Positions 44,123 through 55,847 of a stretch of DNA of 64,000 bases are shown here, one piece after another; positions within the stretch are counted from its first letter, which is position 1; every line of letters starts with the position of its first letter. The stretch comes from Schistocerca nitens (taxonomy: Eukaryota; Arthropoda; Insecta; Orthoptera; Acrididae): positions 305,016,150-305,080,149 of the forward strand of contig NC_064619.1 of NCBI RefSeq assembly GCF_023898315.1, read 5' to 3'. The notes beneath the pieces were generated by a model that was not told where the DNA came from, did not search any database, and worked only from the letters and a program-made list of their open reading frames with translations. The position numbers were made by a program, and so were the translations under genes.

Positions 44123-44225
44123 TGAGTGACCAAAGTGGGCGATATGCCTGTGTTAAGACGCCGTATCGCTGAGGCGGCTGCAACAGTGACAGAGGACATG
44201 TTACGAGAAACAAACAATAAATTGC
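43246..44225 (+). pseudogene. Mariner-like transposase remnant with (GT)n insertion
   Basis: N-terminal HTH region: RVQAVVWFAETKSSINVQTN, then MLYGCDSHEK and KFLATGTALKHSG. First DDE block region: GTVNRHYVCICGSEHYGV near 43710 and SPKLNVRCGLIQYTIV near 43788. A third-block-like stretch (WPPRSPD near 44030) lies in another frame, followed by a (GT)n array (44071-44118) and RRRIAEAAATVTEDMLRE. Multiple frame changes; a decayed, nearly full-length transposase. Confidence 0.75.
44071..44118. repeat. (GT)n microsatellite
   Basis: GT dinucleotide array with one GG interruption, inside the mariner remnant just after its third catalytic block. Confidence 0.95.
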
Positions 44226-45224
44226 AACATGGACCATGTCATACCAGCTAAGAATAAGCATAATGTCCATATGTAGACACAGAAACCAGCGTAGACGTAG
44301 AAACAATATTATACCTATTATACCATCTGCACAGTTACGTTTAATAATGGAAAAAAGCCGAAATGAGCTCATCGTGTAACTCTGTAGTCACGAATAAATA
44401 CATCAACAGTGCAGCAGAAACCTGTACAAAAATAAAATACTTCATTCTCCGACATCACGTGTGCTGCAGACCCACTGGAAGAGAAACCAAGATTAAGTTT
44501 CACAGAATAATTTACATTTTGCTCCCTTTGCTTTACGTACAAAGCGCTATCATTGAGACTGGGAGCTATAATTTGAAGCTAGTGTCTACATTTTCACAGT
44601 AAATCAACTGTCTTACTGTCTGGAATTCATGTTATCTCTTATCTATCAGAAATGTGCAAAAAAATTTTAAACTAATACCTCTTGCAACTCTAAGAAATTC
44701 AACATATTGCGTTAGAAGACTCACACAAAAAAGTCGTAATTGACCATACTTTACATGCAACTGTGAATTTTTCAATAAAAAATGTGCTTCATGCTTCGTA
44801 AGTTTTTGAAATGGTTTAAACTATTCAATAACCATTTGCCAAGATTATCCGTCGTCACAAAATTCTAAGAACATCACATACGTTACAGCATAAAGGAAGG
44901 AGAAGGTGGATGAAATAAGCTTTTTTTCACATATAAGCAAATCCATCAACGTACACAAAATACTGCATGGTTAGAGAGACATTTCTAAAAATATATTCAC
45001 CAATCTTCAGTCTTATGTTCAGGTGCGTGCGTGCATTTACACGCTGTGCAGTCGATAGTTAAGATTCCGAAAATAAATTCAGGTGTTAAGTAACATACAA
45101 AACCAAACACGAACTGTGTCGCTCTCATAACGACTGCAGAATGACCACATAAAATATGGAAACTAGTAATACTACGAGGCCTGCAGGTAGCGCTAAACAA
45201 AGAGACAGAGACAGAGACAGAGAC

Positions 45225-45255
<31 letters not shown>

Positions 45256-46175
45256 CATCTTTTAAAATTTGTGTGAAGATGACGAAAGGTGTTTTCATAC
45301 GAAGAATGTGAAACAGACTCCTTTCATGTTTTCTTCTCCTATTCATTTATGGTCTCGCCATCACTTAACATATAGGTTTATGCAGCGGCACATATCAAAT
45401 GTCTACTTGTCCTCCAAATATTTCATGATAGACTTTTTCATTCTTGTGGATACTGTGACACGCATGGATTTTAAGAATTTCCTTGTCGATTGCGAGTGAG
45501 CACTTCAACATGAAACTACTCCTTATGTAATACTCCTTATGTCTTCAACGGTAGGCCGTAATTTGTAGTTTCTTTCAACAGAGAAAAAATTTAGCACTCC
45601 TGATTTGTCTAAGAAAATTTGCAAAATTAAAATATTCACAGAAAAACTCTCTCAATGGAGACTTCTAAGCATCTTTAACGACCAGACTCAAAACTGCCGC
45701 TATATTAGACCCCTCTCTTTCTTGATTTCCTTCTTTGCTTTTATTCTCGTTTTCGTTGTGAACTCATATTCTGTGCTAAGCTAGTTATGCACTCAGTTTA
45801 CTAATTCTTCAAACTGTTCTTTATTTTAACTAAAATGATTATGTCTACGCGAGATCTCAGCTGTGTCCTGCAGTTTAGAACGAAACTTTCTATAACGAGG
45901 AGTAAGGTAAATTACTGTTGTATTTGTGAACAAATATCTAGCCTTTACCTTTAAGCTGGGCAACATTTTCATTTCACCAAGGAGTACCTAGACTAAAGGA
46001 CTCATATCCGAAACAGATCAAATCAATTATCAAACTTAGCGACAGCCCCTGTCAGTTTCACACACCATTCGAAAACTATCCAAGGAAAGTCACCTCACTG
46101 AAGGAGCCCATCTTTGCCAAGAAATCACCTTAGCCACTTGTCAGCTGGATTAAAACCGATTGCAAGCACCTTTGG
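44226..46175. other. Unassigned 1.9 kb
   Basis: AT-rich, with no recognised gene. It contains an (AGAGAC)n/(AG)n array at 45200-45255. Confidence 0.4.
45200..45255. repeat. (AGAGAC)n and (AG)n microsatellite
   Basis: Hexamer repeats AGAGAC pass into pure AG dinucleotides. Frames through it give a Ser/Leu repeat artefact. Confidence 0.95.
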
Positions 46176-46185
46176 GAAACCATGC

Positions 46186-46370
46186 TGGCCGGTCGCGGTG
46201 GCCGAGCGGTTCTAGGTGCTTCATTCAGGAACAGCGCGACTGCTACGGTCGCAGGTTCGAATCCTGCCTCGGGCATGGATGTGTGTGATGTCCTTAGGTT
46301 ACTTAGGTTTAAGTAGTTCTAAGTCTAGGGGACTGATGACCTCAGATGTTGTCAGTGCTCAGAGCCATTT
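46186..46370 (+). mobile_element. Main-family SINE
   Basis: Complete head; the body has a small deletion near AAGTCTAGGG. The flanks GAAACCATGC (46176-46185) and GAAACCACGC (46371-46380) are a target duplication with one mismatch. Confidence 0.88.
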
Positions 46371-46789
46371 GAAACCACGCAGGAGCAGTTTCGCTGAAGC
46401 ACCCCTGCGTAAAGCGTGAACCCAGGGTCAACATTAGCCTTATCAGCTCATGTTTCCCCAGACTCATTGTTCTCTCACAGCTTTCAACGAGTCACTATCG
46501 AGAACGTTTACAAATTATGCCTTTGTTACAGGGAGCTGGTTCCACCAAAAGAAACTAGAGTCGAAGCGGAAGACACAGAGTATTTAGTATTAAACAGAGA
46601 TCTGGAAAACTTACCTATCAAATGAGGCAGAAGGGTTGTATAACATTCGTTCGGAATTTCGAAAGTAAATGGGGGAAGTGGCAACGTGATTATCAAAGTT
46701 GATGTGTAGAATCTGTGAGACTGGAGACATACCATGAGACTTCTGGTAAAATATCATCCATACAATCCCGGAGATAAGGAAAGATAAGT
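46371..46789. other. Unassigned spacer
   Basis: Nothing recognised, apart from possible N-terminal LINE sequence near its right end. Confidence 0.35.
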
Positions 46790-48015
46790 GCGAGAAATAT
46801 CGTACAGTCACTTTAACAGCTCAAACATCCAAGACGCTGTCAAGGATAGTACACAGAAGAACAGAAGAGAAGACTGGGAATCATTTTGGATTTCCGAATA
46901 ATAAAGAAACCAAAGAGGCAGTTCTGACGTGGCTACTAGTCATAGAAGCAAGAAATAGGATTTGTCGACTCAGAAGAATCGTTCGACAATGTAAAATGGT
47001 GCAGGACCTTTAAAATTTTGAGTAAAATAAGAGTAAGCTAATCCGAAAGACGGTAATATACAATATGTACAAGAATCAAGAGAGAACAATAACACGAGAA
47101 GACCAAGAACGAAGCGCTCGGATTAAAATGGGTGTGAGGTGGGGATGCAGTCTTCCACCCATCCTGTTAAATCCGTTTATCGAAAAAGCAATGACAAAAA
47201 TAAAAGATAGCTTCAAATTCGGAATTAAACTTGAAGGTGAAAGCTTACGAGTGATAAGATTCGCTGGTGACTTGCTGTCCTGAGTAAAATGGTAGAAGAA
47301 TTACAGGACTTATTGAATACAATGAACAGTTTAATATGGATTAATAGTAAACAAAAGAAAGGTGAAAGTGATAATGAGTAGCAAATATGACATTGGCGGT
47401 AAACTTAACGTCAGAACTGATGACCACAAAGTGAAAATAGTTAAGGAATTTTACTGTTTTGGAAGAAAAAACCACATAATGGACCAAAGAAGGACATAAG
47501 AAGTGAAATAGCGCAGGGAAAGAGGGAAATTTTGGTAAAAGAAGCCTATTAGTAGTAAATATAGGCCATGATTTGAAGGATCAATTTCCGAAAATGTACG
47601 TTTGGAGCGCAGCAATGTGTGGTAGCAAATCATGGGCTGTGGGAAAACCGAAAAAGAAGAGAATCGAAGCGTTTGCGATATGGTGCTATAGAAGGAATTT
47701 GGAAATTAGGAGGACTGACAAGATAATGAATGTGGAAGTTCTCCGCAGAATCGGCAAGAAAAGAAACATATGGAGGACACAGAGAAAAAGGGGTGACTGG
47801 ATGGTTGGATATGTGTTAAGACATCAGAGAGTACCTTGGATGGCTGTAGAGGGAGCTGTCGAGGGTAAAAACTGAAAGGAAGGACAGAAATTGCAGCACG
47901 TGCCACACATGATTGAGGAGTGGGATACAGATGCTACTCTGAGATGAAGAGGTTGGCACAAGAGAGGAAGTCATGACGGGCCGCATCAAACCAGCCAGAA
48001 GACTGATGGCCCAAA
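46790..48015 (+). pseudogene. Decayed RTE-like LINE RT
   Basis: Degenerate RT blocks in several frames: CEKYRTVTLTAQTSK near 46790, MYKNQERTITRE near 47065, MGVRWGCSLPPILLNPFIEK (the G-x-x-QGC-like block) near 47129, and VIRFAGDLLS near 47251 in place of the usual FADD. The C-terminal RTE-type region follows (MYVWSAAMCGSKSWA, then CYRRNLEIRRTDK and RRIGKKRNIW). The 3' end has GCATCAAACCAGCCAGAAGA. Catalytic DD is lost (GD); non-functional. Confidence 0.75.
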
Positions 48016-48690
48016 GAAAAATGTAAATATTTTCTTTACGTTACATGGTACTGAACAATGTTCATAGTTCATATAATACGTTACACAAACATATTTCTCT
48101 ACAAAGCGCTTGAAGTTTCACAATGGAAGTTTATACTGCTCTGGTAACTCTGCAAACAGATAACACACTTAAATGTGGGAAGGCTACTGATATTAATGAA
48201 TGTCTGTAGAAAAAGAAGGAAAGTGAAGTACTTAGAGCTTCATGCAGCTGTGGAGAAATATAGAACCGATCAGCCAGAAATGTAAGAAAACAAGTGATAG
48301 GTTACTGCTCCTATTTTGTCTTCCAAGTAATGAAAGAAATAAAACGACACAGATTGCCCGGAATGAAGATCCCAAGCTCCATAGTTTTCATACCTTCCAG
48401 AACTAGAAGTACTCTAATGACATGACTCTGATGCGATATTTCAAGTCTCGACGGCAGGCAGACGAACTATGATTTAAACCTGCATCTACAGTGAGGGTAC
48501 AGCTGAGCTTTTGACATAACCCTGTGAATGCCAGAATGATCCGCATGGGTTGGACTGGCCAATAGTTCGATAGCTCTCCGTGTTGATGGAAAAGGTGTTC
48601 CGATACGGATGATTAATAGGACAGGGATGGTCCCAGCAAACGTCAGGCATGTCTGTTGCACCACCTATACGTTAAAAAAACAGGGTGTTC
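48016..48690. other. Unassigned spacer
   Basis: Nothing recognised. Confidence 0.35.
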
Positions 48691-48702
48691 TTCTAATTAT
48701 GA

Positions 48703-48903
48703 GCCGGCCGCTGGTGGCCGAGCGGTTCTGGCGCTACAGTCTGGAACCGCGCGACCGCTACGGTCGCAGGTTCGAATCCTGCCTCGGGTATGGATGTGTG
48801 TGTTGTCCTTAGGTTAGTTAGGTTTAAGTAGTTCTAAGTTCTAGGGGACTTACGACCTCAGCAGTTGAGTCCCATAGTGCTCAGAGCCATTTGAAACATT
48901 TTT
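48703..48903 (+). mobile_element. Main-family SINE
   Basis: Complete copy with one missing base in the head. The target duplication TTCTAATTATGA is at 48691-48702 and 48904-48915. Confidence 0.92.
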
Positions 48904-49118
48904 TTCTAATTATGAAATGAAGCAATGACCCATATTGATGCCTGTTTATTACAAAATTTTCTTGTGGCGTACATGAACAACAAATTACGAATATTACAGG
49001 ATCTGTCTGATCAGAAGAAATGCAGAGATCAAGAAAGTTACCAGTTGTTAACATGAGTCAGTACCAACCTAATTCGGCGGAGATTGGATGGTTCAGGGGC
49101 ACAGAACAAGACCGCAAT

Positions 49119-49400
49119 ATACAGGGTGAAGCTATATTCGGGCACTCGAGCTTCGCAGCGCGATTCCTCACATGCGAGCGATAAAAAAATGTCTGTCACA
49201 AAATTTCGTCCGGCTGGTACATCCGGCGGAAAAAGGACGTTAAAGAGTGGCAATCTGGCAACACTGTAACCACATCTACAGTAACTCCCTCTGTCAGCTC
49301 ACATATGTCGTACTGTACAGTGGGAGCAGTGAATACAATTTTGGAATATCATGCAGGAGGTCGAGGATTCGATCCTGGGTTGGGACGCACATTTTTATCT
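49119..49400 (+). repeat. tRNA-containing repeat, copy 1
   Basis: It starts ATACAGGGTGAAGC, contains AAATTTCGTCCGGCTGGTAC and AAAGAGTGGCAATCTGGCAA, and ends in a tRNA-like segment (GGAGCAGTGAATACA, then GGATTCGATCCTGGGTTGGG). An inverted second copy is at 54330-54618. No coding capacity. It could be one MITE-like family. Confidence 0.7.
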
Positions 49401-49720
49401 GCTAATTTCATTCTGACATTTCATACTGTAGTAAACACCGTTTTTTAGTTCACATGTATCCTAAATTTACAACATTTTGTAACGCTGAACACAACAAATA
49501 TGTAGTCAGACAAATAAGAAATAGACAGTTGAAACAAATGACCTGTCATAGGACAGAATAACTACAAAAACATTATCAGTTTCAAGATGCTAAGGATGAT
49601 AGCAGAGTGCAATAACACAACATCTACTTGTCATTTATACTTCATGTAATATGAGCGCTCAGACGTCGCGCATTAGCAATCAGTGACAATAATAATGTCC
49701 ATATTAATGACCGCATGACC
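49401..49720. other. Unassigned spacer
   Basis: Nothing recognised. Confidence 0.35.
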
Positions 49721-49739
49721 TTCATAAGAGAATACGTTG

Positions 49740-50812
49740 TCCTCAGAACAACAGATGTTCAAAGCGATCTCCCTGCACGTGCAAACATTGCGCAGCCCAC
49801 CAGATCATACAGCTCTGGACCTTTCGCAGCAAAGCTGCGTCCACAGTAACAAGAGCAGCATGAACACGCACTACCAATTCTACATGCGTCGCCGGAGTAG
49901 AGTACACGTGCTCCTTCAGGTGTCCCCACAGGAAGAAGTCCAGTGGATTTAGGTCAGGTGAATGCGGTGGCCATACAATTGGACCTCAGCGTCTGAGCCA
50001 TTTCCCTAGATATGTTCTGTCCAAATACTGTCGCAGATTAATTCCAGAGTGTGGAGGTGCACCATCATGTTGGAACCATATCCTCTGCCGAACATCTAGT
50101 GGAACATCTTCCACAGCATCAGGCAGATAGTTTGAGAGGAATCCATGATACCTTCGTGCAGCCAACTGGTCAGGGAACATGTAGGGGCCCAAACACCTGT
50201 GGTCCAGTATTCCGGCCCAGACGTTGATACCAAAGCGAACTTGATAGCCACGGTCATGGGTTACGTGCGGGTTAACCTCACAGCAATGGTGGGCATTGTG
50301 CATATTGAAGACATCCTGGCGAGTGAATACTGCTTCATCCGACAATATTACGATGTTCACGAAGTCATCCATGGCTTCCTAATGTTGTTAGAACCATTCA
50401 CAGAATTGCATCCGCTGATGGCGATCTGCAGAATGCAGGTGTTGCGTGAAAGCATAATGATAGGGGTGCAGTCCATGCTAGTGCAGCACGTTAACGACCG
50501 TGAGCTGCGAGACACGCAGCTGCCCTGCTACGCTATGTGTACTTCGCTGAGGTTCTTGGTGCATGACATCCAGAATAACTTCCTCAGTAGCTGGAGTACG
50601 ACGAGTCTGTGGAAGACCTCTATCATGTGATTGTGGAAGGAGAGAACTTGACTTCTGAAGGTGCAACTCCAGATGACGAAACACATATTTATCTGGATGG
50701 CATCGACGTGGATATCTAGCAGCATATTCACGAGTTGCAACACCAGCCCGGTTATCAGATGCGCCAAGGACCAGAAGCATATCCACATATTCAACGTTTG
50801 TGTACGCCGCAC
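49740..50812 (-). pseudogene. Mariner-like transposase, nearly full length (decayed)
   Basis: The minus strand begins near 50812 with EYVDMLLVLGASDNRAGVAT-like HTH sequence, passes HDRGLPQTRRTPATEEVIL and VAGQLRVSQLTVVNVLH, then VILSDEAVFTRQDVFN (first D) and WFQHDGAPPHSGINLRQYLD (second D). A TGA at about 49986 interrupts the frame just before WPPHSPDLNPLDFFLWGHLK (third D). Counting through the stop, the spacing is 41 residues (DD41D-like). A C-terminal RVHAALVTVDAAL region follows. Few lesions, but at least three stops. Confidence 0.82.
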
Positions 50813-51295
50813 GTCTGCCAGACTGGTTTAGAGGTTTTCAGTGAGAAAATTCGATACGTGTACGCTTGTACACTGGAGTCTGTCACGGGCGCGTTACTCC
50901 GCTCGCAGCTACTCCCTGTCTGGTGGACTGCGCATACAGTATAAACACGTCGTCAGTCTGTAAGCGTATTGTCATATCGCTGGCTTAGTTGTGGAGTATC
51001 TTTGCGGGCAGCCGCGTCTGTCGAGTCGAGCGCGGCACACGGAACTGTTTGTTGTCTTGTATGTAGCTCTGCATGTGAGAGGCATTGTTAGTATGGAAGT
51101 TGAAGCGTTGCTACAAGTGTTATTAGAGTAAAGTGATAAAATATGCACGTGATTCAGAGGAAAGTGCGTCAAGAAGTAATTTAAAAATGAGCAGTGCTGC
51201 TGATAACGTATTTGTGTATCCTCTCGTTCCGTGTCGTACCGTACAGTATCAATCATCCCCGCCGTGCTCGGTCTCCCAGAATGAACTGATGTGAA
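50813..51295. other. Unassigned 0.5 kb
   Basis: Nothing firmly recognised. It precedes the R2-type LINE and might include its 5' region. Confidence 0.3.
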
Positions 51296-53927
51296 TCAGT
51301 AGACTTAGAAGATACAAAAAAAAGTGAAATTAGAAGGAAACAAAACCAAACATTCAACACAAACCAAAAGAGATTTTACCAGACAATAGATAACACACAC
51401 ATTAAAATAGACTATCAACCAAACATAACAGACATGGAACACTTCTGGAGCAACATATGGTCAAACCCGGTACAACATAACAGACATGCACGGTGGATAC
51501 AAGCAGAAACAGACAAATACAAGATGATGCCACAAATGCCTGAAGTGGTAATTTTGCAACATGAAGTCACCTGAGCAATGAATTCTACGCACAATTGGAA
51601 AGCCCCTGGAAAAGATAAAATAGCAAATTTCTGGCTAAAGAAGTTCACCTCAACACATTCGCATCTAACTAAATTATTTAACAGTTACATTGCAGACCCA
51701 TACACATTCCCTGATACACTTACACTTGGAATAACCTATCTGGAACCTAAAGATCAAGGAGACACAGCAAACCCAGCTAAATATCGCCCCATAACATGCC
51801 TACCAACAATATACAAAATATTAACTTCAGTCATTACACAGAAATCAATGACACAAACGACACAGAACAAAATTATAAATGAAGAACAAAAAGCCTGTTG
51901 CAAAGGAGCACGAGGATGTAAAGAGCAACTGATAATAGATGCAGAAGTGACATATCAAGCTAAAACTAAACAAAGGTCGCTACACTACGCATACATTGAT
52001 TACCAAAATGCTTTTGATGGTGTGCCCCATTCATGGTTGCTACAAATATTGGAAATATACAAAGTAGATCCTAAATTGATACAGTTCTTAAACATAGTAA
52101 TGAAAAATTGGAAAACCACACTTAATGTCCAAACAAATTCAAATAATATCACATCACAGCCAATACAGATTAAGCGTGGAATATACCAAGGAGACCCATT
52201 AAGTCCTTTCTGGTTCTGCCTTGCGCTGAACCCACTATCCAACATGCTAAACAATACAAATTATGGATACAATATTACTGGAACATACCAACACAAAATC
52301 ACACATTTGCTATACATGGATGATCTAAAACTACTGGCAGCAACAAATCAACAACTCAGTCAATTAGTAAAGATAACAGGAGTATTCAGCAATGATATAA
52401 ATATGGCTTTTGGAACAGACAAATGTAAGAAAAATAGCATAGTCAAGGGAAAACACACTAAACAAGAAGATTACATATTGGATAACCACAGCGACTGCAT
52501 AGAAGCGATGGAAAAAACAGATGCCTATAAACATCTAGGATACAGACAAAAAATAGGAATAGATAATACAAATATTAAAGAAAAACTAAAAGGAAAATAT
52601 AGACAAAGACTAACAAAAATACTGAAAACAGAACTGACAGCAAGAAACAAGACAAAAGCTATAAATACCTATGCCATAGCAATATTGACCTACTCATTTG
52701 GAATAGTGAAATGGAGTAACACAGACCTAGAAGCACTCAATACACCTACATGATCACAATGCCACAAATACAGAATACATCACATACATTCAGCAACAGA
52801 AAGGTTCACATTAAGCAGAAAGGAAGGAGGAAGGGGATTTATCGACATAAAAGACCTACATTATGGACAGGTAGACAATTTAAGAAAATTCTTTCTAGAA
52901 CGAGCAGAAACTAGGAAAATACACAAAGCAATCACTCATATAAATACATCGGCTACACCACTGCAATTTCACAACCACTCCTACAACCCTTTAGATCACA
53001 TAACATCAACAGATACGAAGAAAGTAAATTGGAAAAAGAAAACACTACATGGCAAGCACCCGTATCATCTAACACAGCCACACATCGATCAAGACGCATC
53101 CAACACATGGCTAAGAAAAGGCAATATAAACAATGAGACGGAAGGATTCATGATTGCAATACAGGATCAAACAATAAACACCAGCTATTACAGGAAGCAT
53201 ATTATTAAAGATCCTAATACTACAACAGATAAATGCGGACTTTGCAAGCAACAAATAGAAACAGTAGATCACATCACAAGCGGATGTACAATACTAGCAA
53301 ATACAGAATACCCCAGAAGACATGACAATGTAGCAAAAATAATACATCAACAACTTGCCATACAACATAAACTAACAAAACAACATGTTCCCACATACAA
53401 GTATGCACCACAAAATGTACTGGAGAATGATGAATACAAATTATATGGAATAGAACCATTATAACAGATAAAACAACACCACATAACAAACCTGACATCA
53501 TACTCACCAATAAAAAGAAGAAATCAACACAACTAATCGAATTATCCATACCCAAAACAACAAATATACAGCAGAAAACAGGAGAAAAAATTGAAAAAAT
53601 GCATCCAACTGGCTGAGGAAGTCAAAGACATGTGGCATCAGGATAAAGTTGACATTATACCAATTATACTATCAACTACAGGAGTCATACCACACAATAA
53701 CCACCAGTACATCAATGCAATACAGCTACATCCAAAAGTATATATACAACTACAGAAATCTGTAATTATTGATACATGTTCAATTACCCGAAAGTTCCTA
53801 AATGCAGTGTAACATATACCGTACAGTTAAAAGGAAGTCATGCTTGATCAAGGTCCGCGTCACTTTCCATTTTTAACCAGACTAACGTCTGAGACAGGAA
53901 AGAGAAATAATAATAATAATAATAAAA
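51296..53927 (+). pseudogene. R2-superfamily (RLE-type) LINE, lightly damaged
   Basis: One frame runs from about 51299 with a stop at 51572, then 51578-52753 (RT: WKAPGKDKIANFWLKKF, YAYIDYQNAFDGVPHSWLL, GIYQGDPLSPFWFCLALNPL, LLYMDDLKLLA with the catalytic YMDD at about 52312). A TGA at 52751 is followed by more of the same frame, including a zinc motif C-x2-C-x8-H-x4-C (CGLCKQQIETVDHITSGC, near 53234). The restriction-like endonuclease core KPDIILTNKK...QLIELSIP is one frame off at 53485-53555. The C-terminus resumes at 53591 (QLAEEVKDMW, IQLQKSVIIDTCSITRKFLN). The 3' end is an (AAT)n tail. Closest resemblance is to R4/Dong-like members by recall. Confidence 0.88.
53906..53927 (+). repeat. 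(AAT)n tail of the R2-type LINE
   Basis: A short trinucleotide array immediately after ACGTCTGAGACAGGAAAGAG, consistent with a 3' tail made during target-primed reverse transcription. Confidence 0.7.
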
Positions 53928-54329
53928 GTAATGCATTGAGATACGTATTGAAGAGCATGTGTTACCAGACTCAGTGTTGAAAGTCAAAATTAGTGGGACC
54001 ATGGTGATAACATGTACAAATAGTAATTGAGTTTGGTCATAGCACGTTGCAAGTCCTACTGGTAACGTAAGGCCCAAACGAAATGTAATGGACCTCAACG
54101 AACAAAGTATATAGGACCATTGAAGAAGGGTACAAAGAAAACAGGTTCCACATCTAGTAGATGAAGCGGTGCAAAAAATGCACGCCCAAGGCGTGGAAAG
54201 GGCTTCTTTCAAAGCTGACCAATCTTCCATTTCTACGATTGTAGTATGTAAGTGCAAATGTTTTCTAGAGGACCTGCTGCAATCGCTGTTGACAATTAAG
54301 GTGCCAGATACCGTACCACCTGGACTACA
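53928..54329. other. Unassigned spacer
   Basis: Nothing recognised. Confidence 0.35.
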
Positions 54330-54618
54330 TTTACCAAATAAAAAACATATGTCCCAAGCCAGGATCGAACCATCGACCATCTGCATTCTAACTCAAAACT
54401 GTATCCACTGCACGAACTGTATAGCATAAGTAACGTGAGCTGGCAGGGTTAGTTACCACACACGTGGTTACGGTGTTGCCAGATTGCCACTCTTTAATGT
54501 CCTTCTTCTGCTGGATGTACTAGCCGGACGAAATTTTGCGAGAGACATTTTTTGTCGTTGGCATGTGAGGAATCGCACTGTCAAGCCCGAGTGCGCGAAT
54601 TTCGCTTCACCCTGTATA
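54330..54618 (-). repeat. tRNA-containing repeat, copy 2
   Basis: Inverted relative to the copy at 49119 and clearly homologous along its length (roughly four of five bases by eye). The tRNA-like part on the minus strand has GTGCAGTGGATACAG and a B box GGTTCGATCC. The other end is CTTCACCCTGTATA. Confidence 0.7.
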
Positions 54619-54828
54619 CATGAATTACCGGAAGATAGAATGCAAGGTGGTCATGCAATGACTGGCTCAATCAGCTAGAAGACTGAGAAACTACATATGC
54701 AGCTAACATTTACGACTGAGTTGCAATGAGCGTTTAATCACTCCCAAAAATCAGTGGATTCGAAAATGAGGCTAATAGTAACAGCATACCTACAAATACG
54801 CACTAGTTCTACCGCCATTTCCCAAGTT

Positions 54829-54968
54829 TACGTGATTTACCTAAATCGCTCCAGGCAAATGCTGAAATGGTTCCTTTGAAAGGGCACGGCCGACTTCCTT
54901 CCCTAATCCGATGAGACCGATGACCTCGCTGTTTGGTCTCCACCCTCAAACAACCGAACCGAACCGAA
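54829..54968 (+). mobile_element. Second-family SINE, 5'-truncated
   Basis: It contains AATCGCTCCAGGCAAATGCT, GGGCACGGCCGACTTCCTTC and GAGACCGATGACC, ending in an (AACCG)n-like tail. The tRNA head is missing. Confidence 0.8.
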
Positions 54969-55328
54969 CTCTCCTAAGATGCGATTTCTCGTCATATTGA
55001 ACACAGAGATGCGTTGAGTGTAGCGGGTGCTGCAACCTGCTGCTAATTGCGACATACAACCTTTCCATCCAATCTCCAGACCCAGTCTCAGAGTCAGATG
55101 TTCTTTTCCATAATCCAAAACTAAGACTCCTTCACTGTGTCCCAAGCCAGAGAGTTCTCTCATTCGTCTCTAACAGAAGGCGAATTGTTCTGTACTGATG
55201 ATGTCTTCGTTCTCGACTCTTCAAGTCTGCACAGTTACAGTGCACCAATGAAAGCAGCTCTGCAAAATGCTGGCCAATCATCTTTTTGCTAGCAAGGTAA
55301 CAATTTCCCTTCCATGAAAACATTGTAC
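54969..55328. other. Unassigned spacer, possibly mariner 5' region
   Basis: No domain is clear before 55329. Confidence 0.3.
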
Positions 55329-55847
55329 AACATTAACCAATCGTTATACATCGGTGCTTGAATTTCTTAATACTGACTTACTCCCCCAATCTTTAGTCAG
55401 TTTGATGTTTTACCGAGGGTCTGTTGTTCATGCACTAAAACCAGCAGATGCTCCTCAGCACCTCCAGTTTTGCGAGTGGCTGTTTACTGAGTTAACAATG
55501 AATGGCTTGGACATGGATCTATTCTTTACGTCTTACGAAGCGTGGTTTCACCTGACTGGTTATGACAGCTCACAGAATCGCAGGTTCGGGGCAGTGGAGA
55601 ATCCGCAAAACTTCCACGAGACACCATTGCATGATTAGAAGGTTGGGCTATGGCGTACAGTGTCTCAACGCCGCATCATTGATCCCATCTCCTTTCAGCC
55701 GTCGCTGACTTTGGCGTGTTACCTTGCCAACATTTTGAAACTATTTGTGGCAGCAGTAACGTGTCACCTCTCCCGTCAGTGCGCGACTACTACGTACGGG
55801 GAGCCCTGAAGTCTAAGGTGTACTGGAACAACTCTCATAGTCTTATA

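Noticed and set aside
43842..44372. 176-codon minus-strand frame with His-Thr repeats
   Set aside because: It runs through the (GT)n microsatellite, and the mariner remnant on the plus strand explains the region.
45125..45346. Ser-Leu repeat protein
   Set aside because: Translation of the (AG)n microsatellite.
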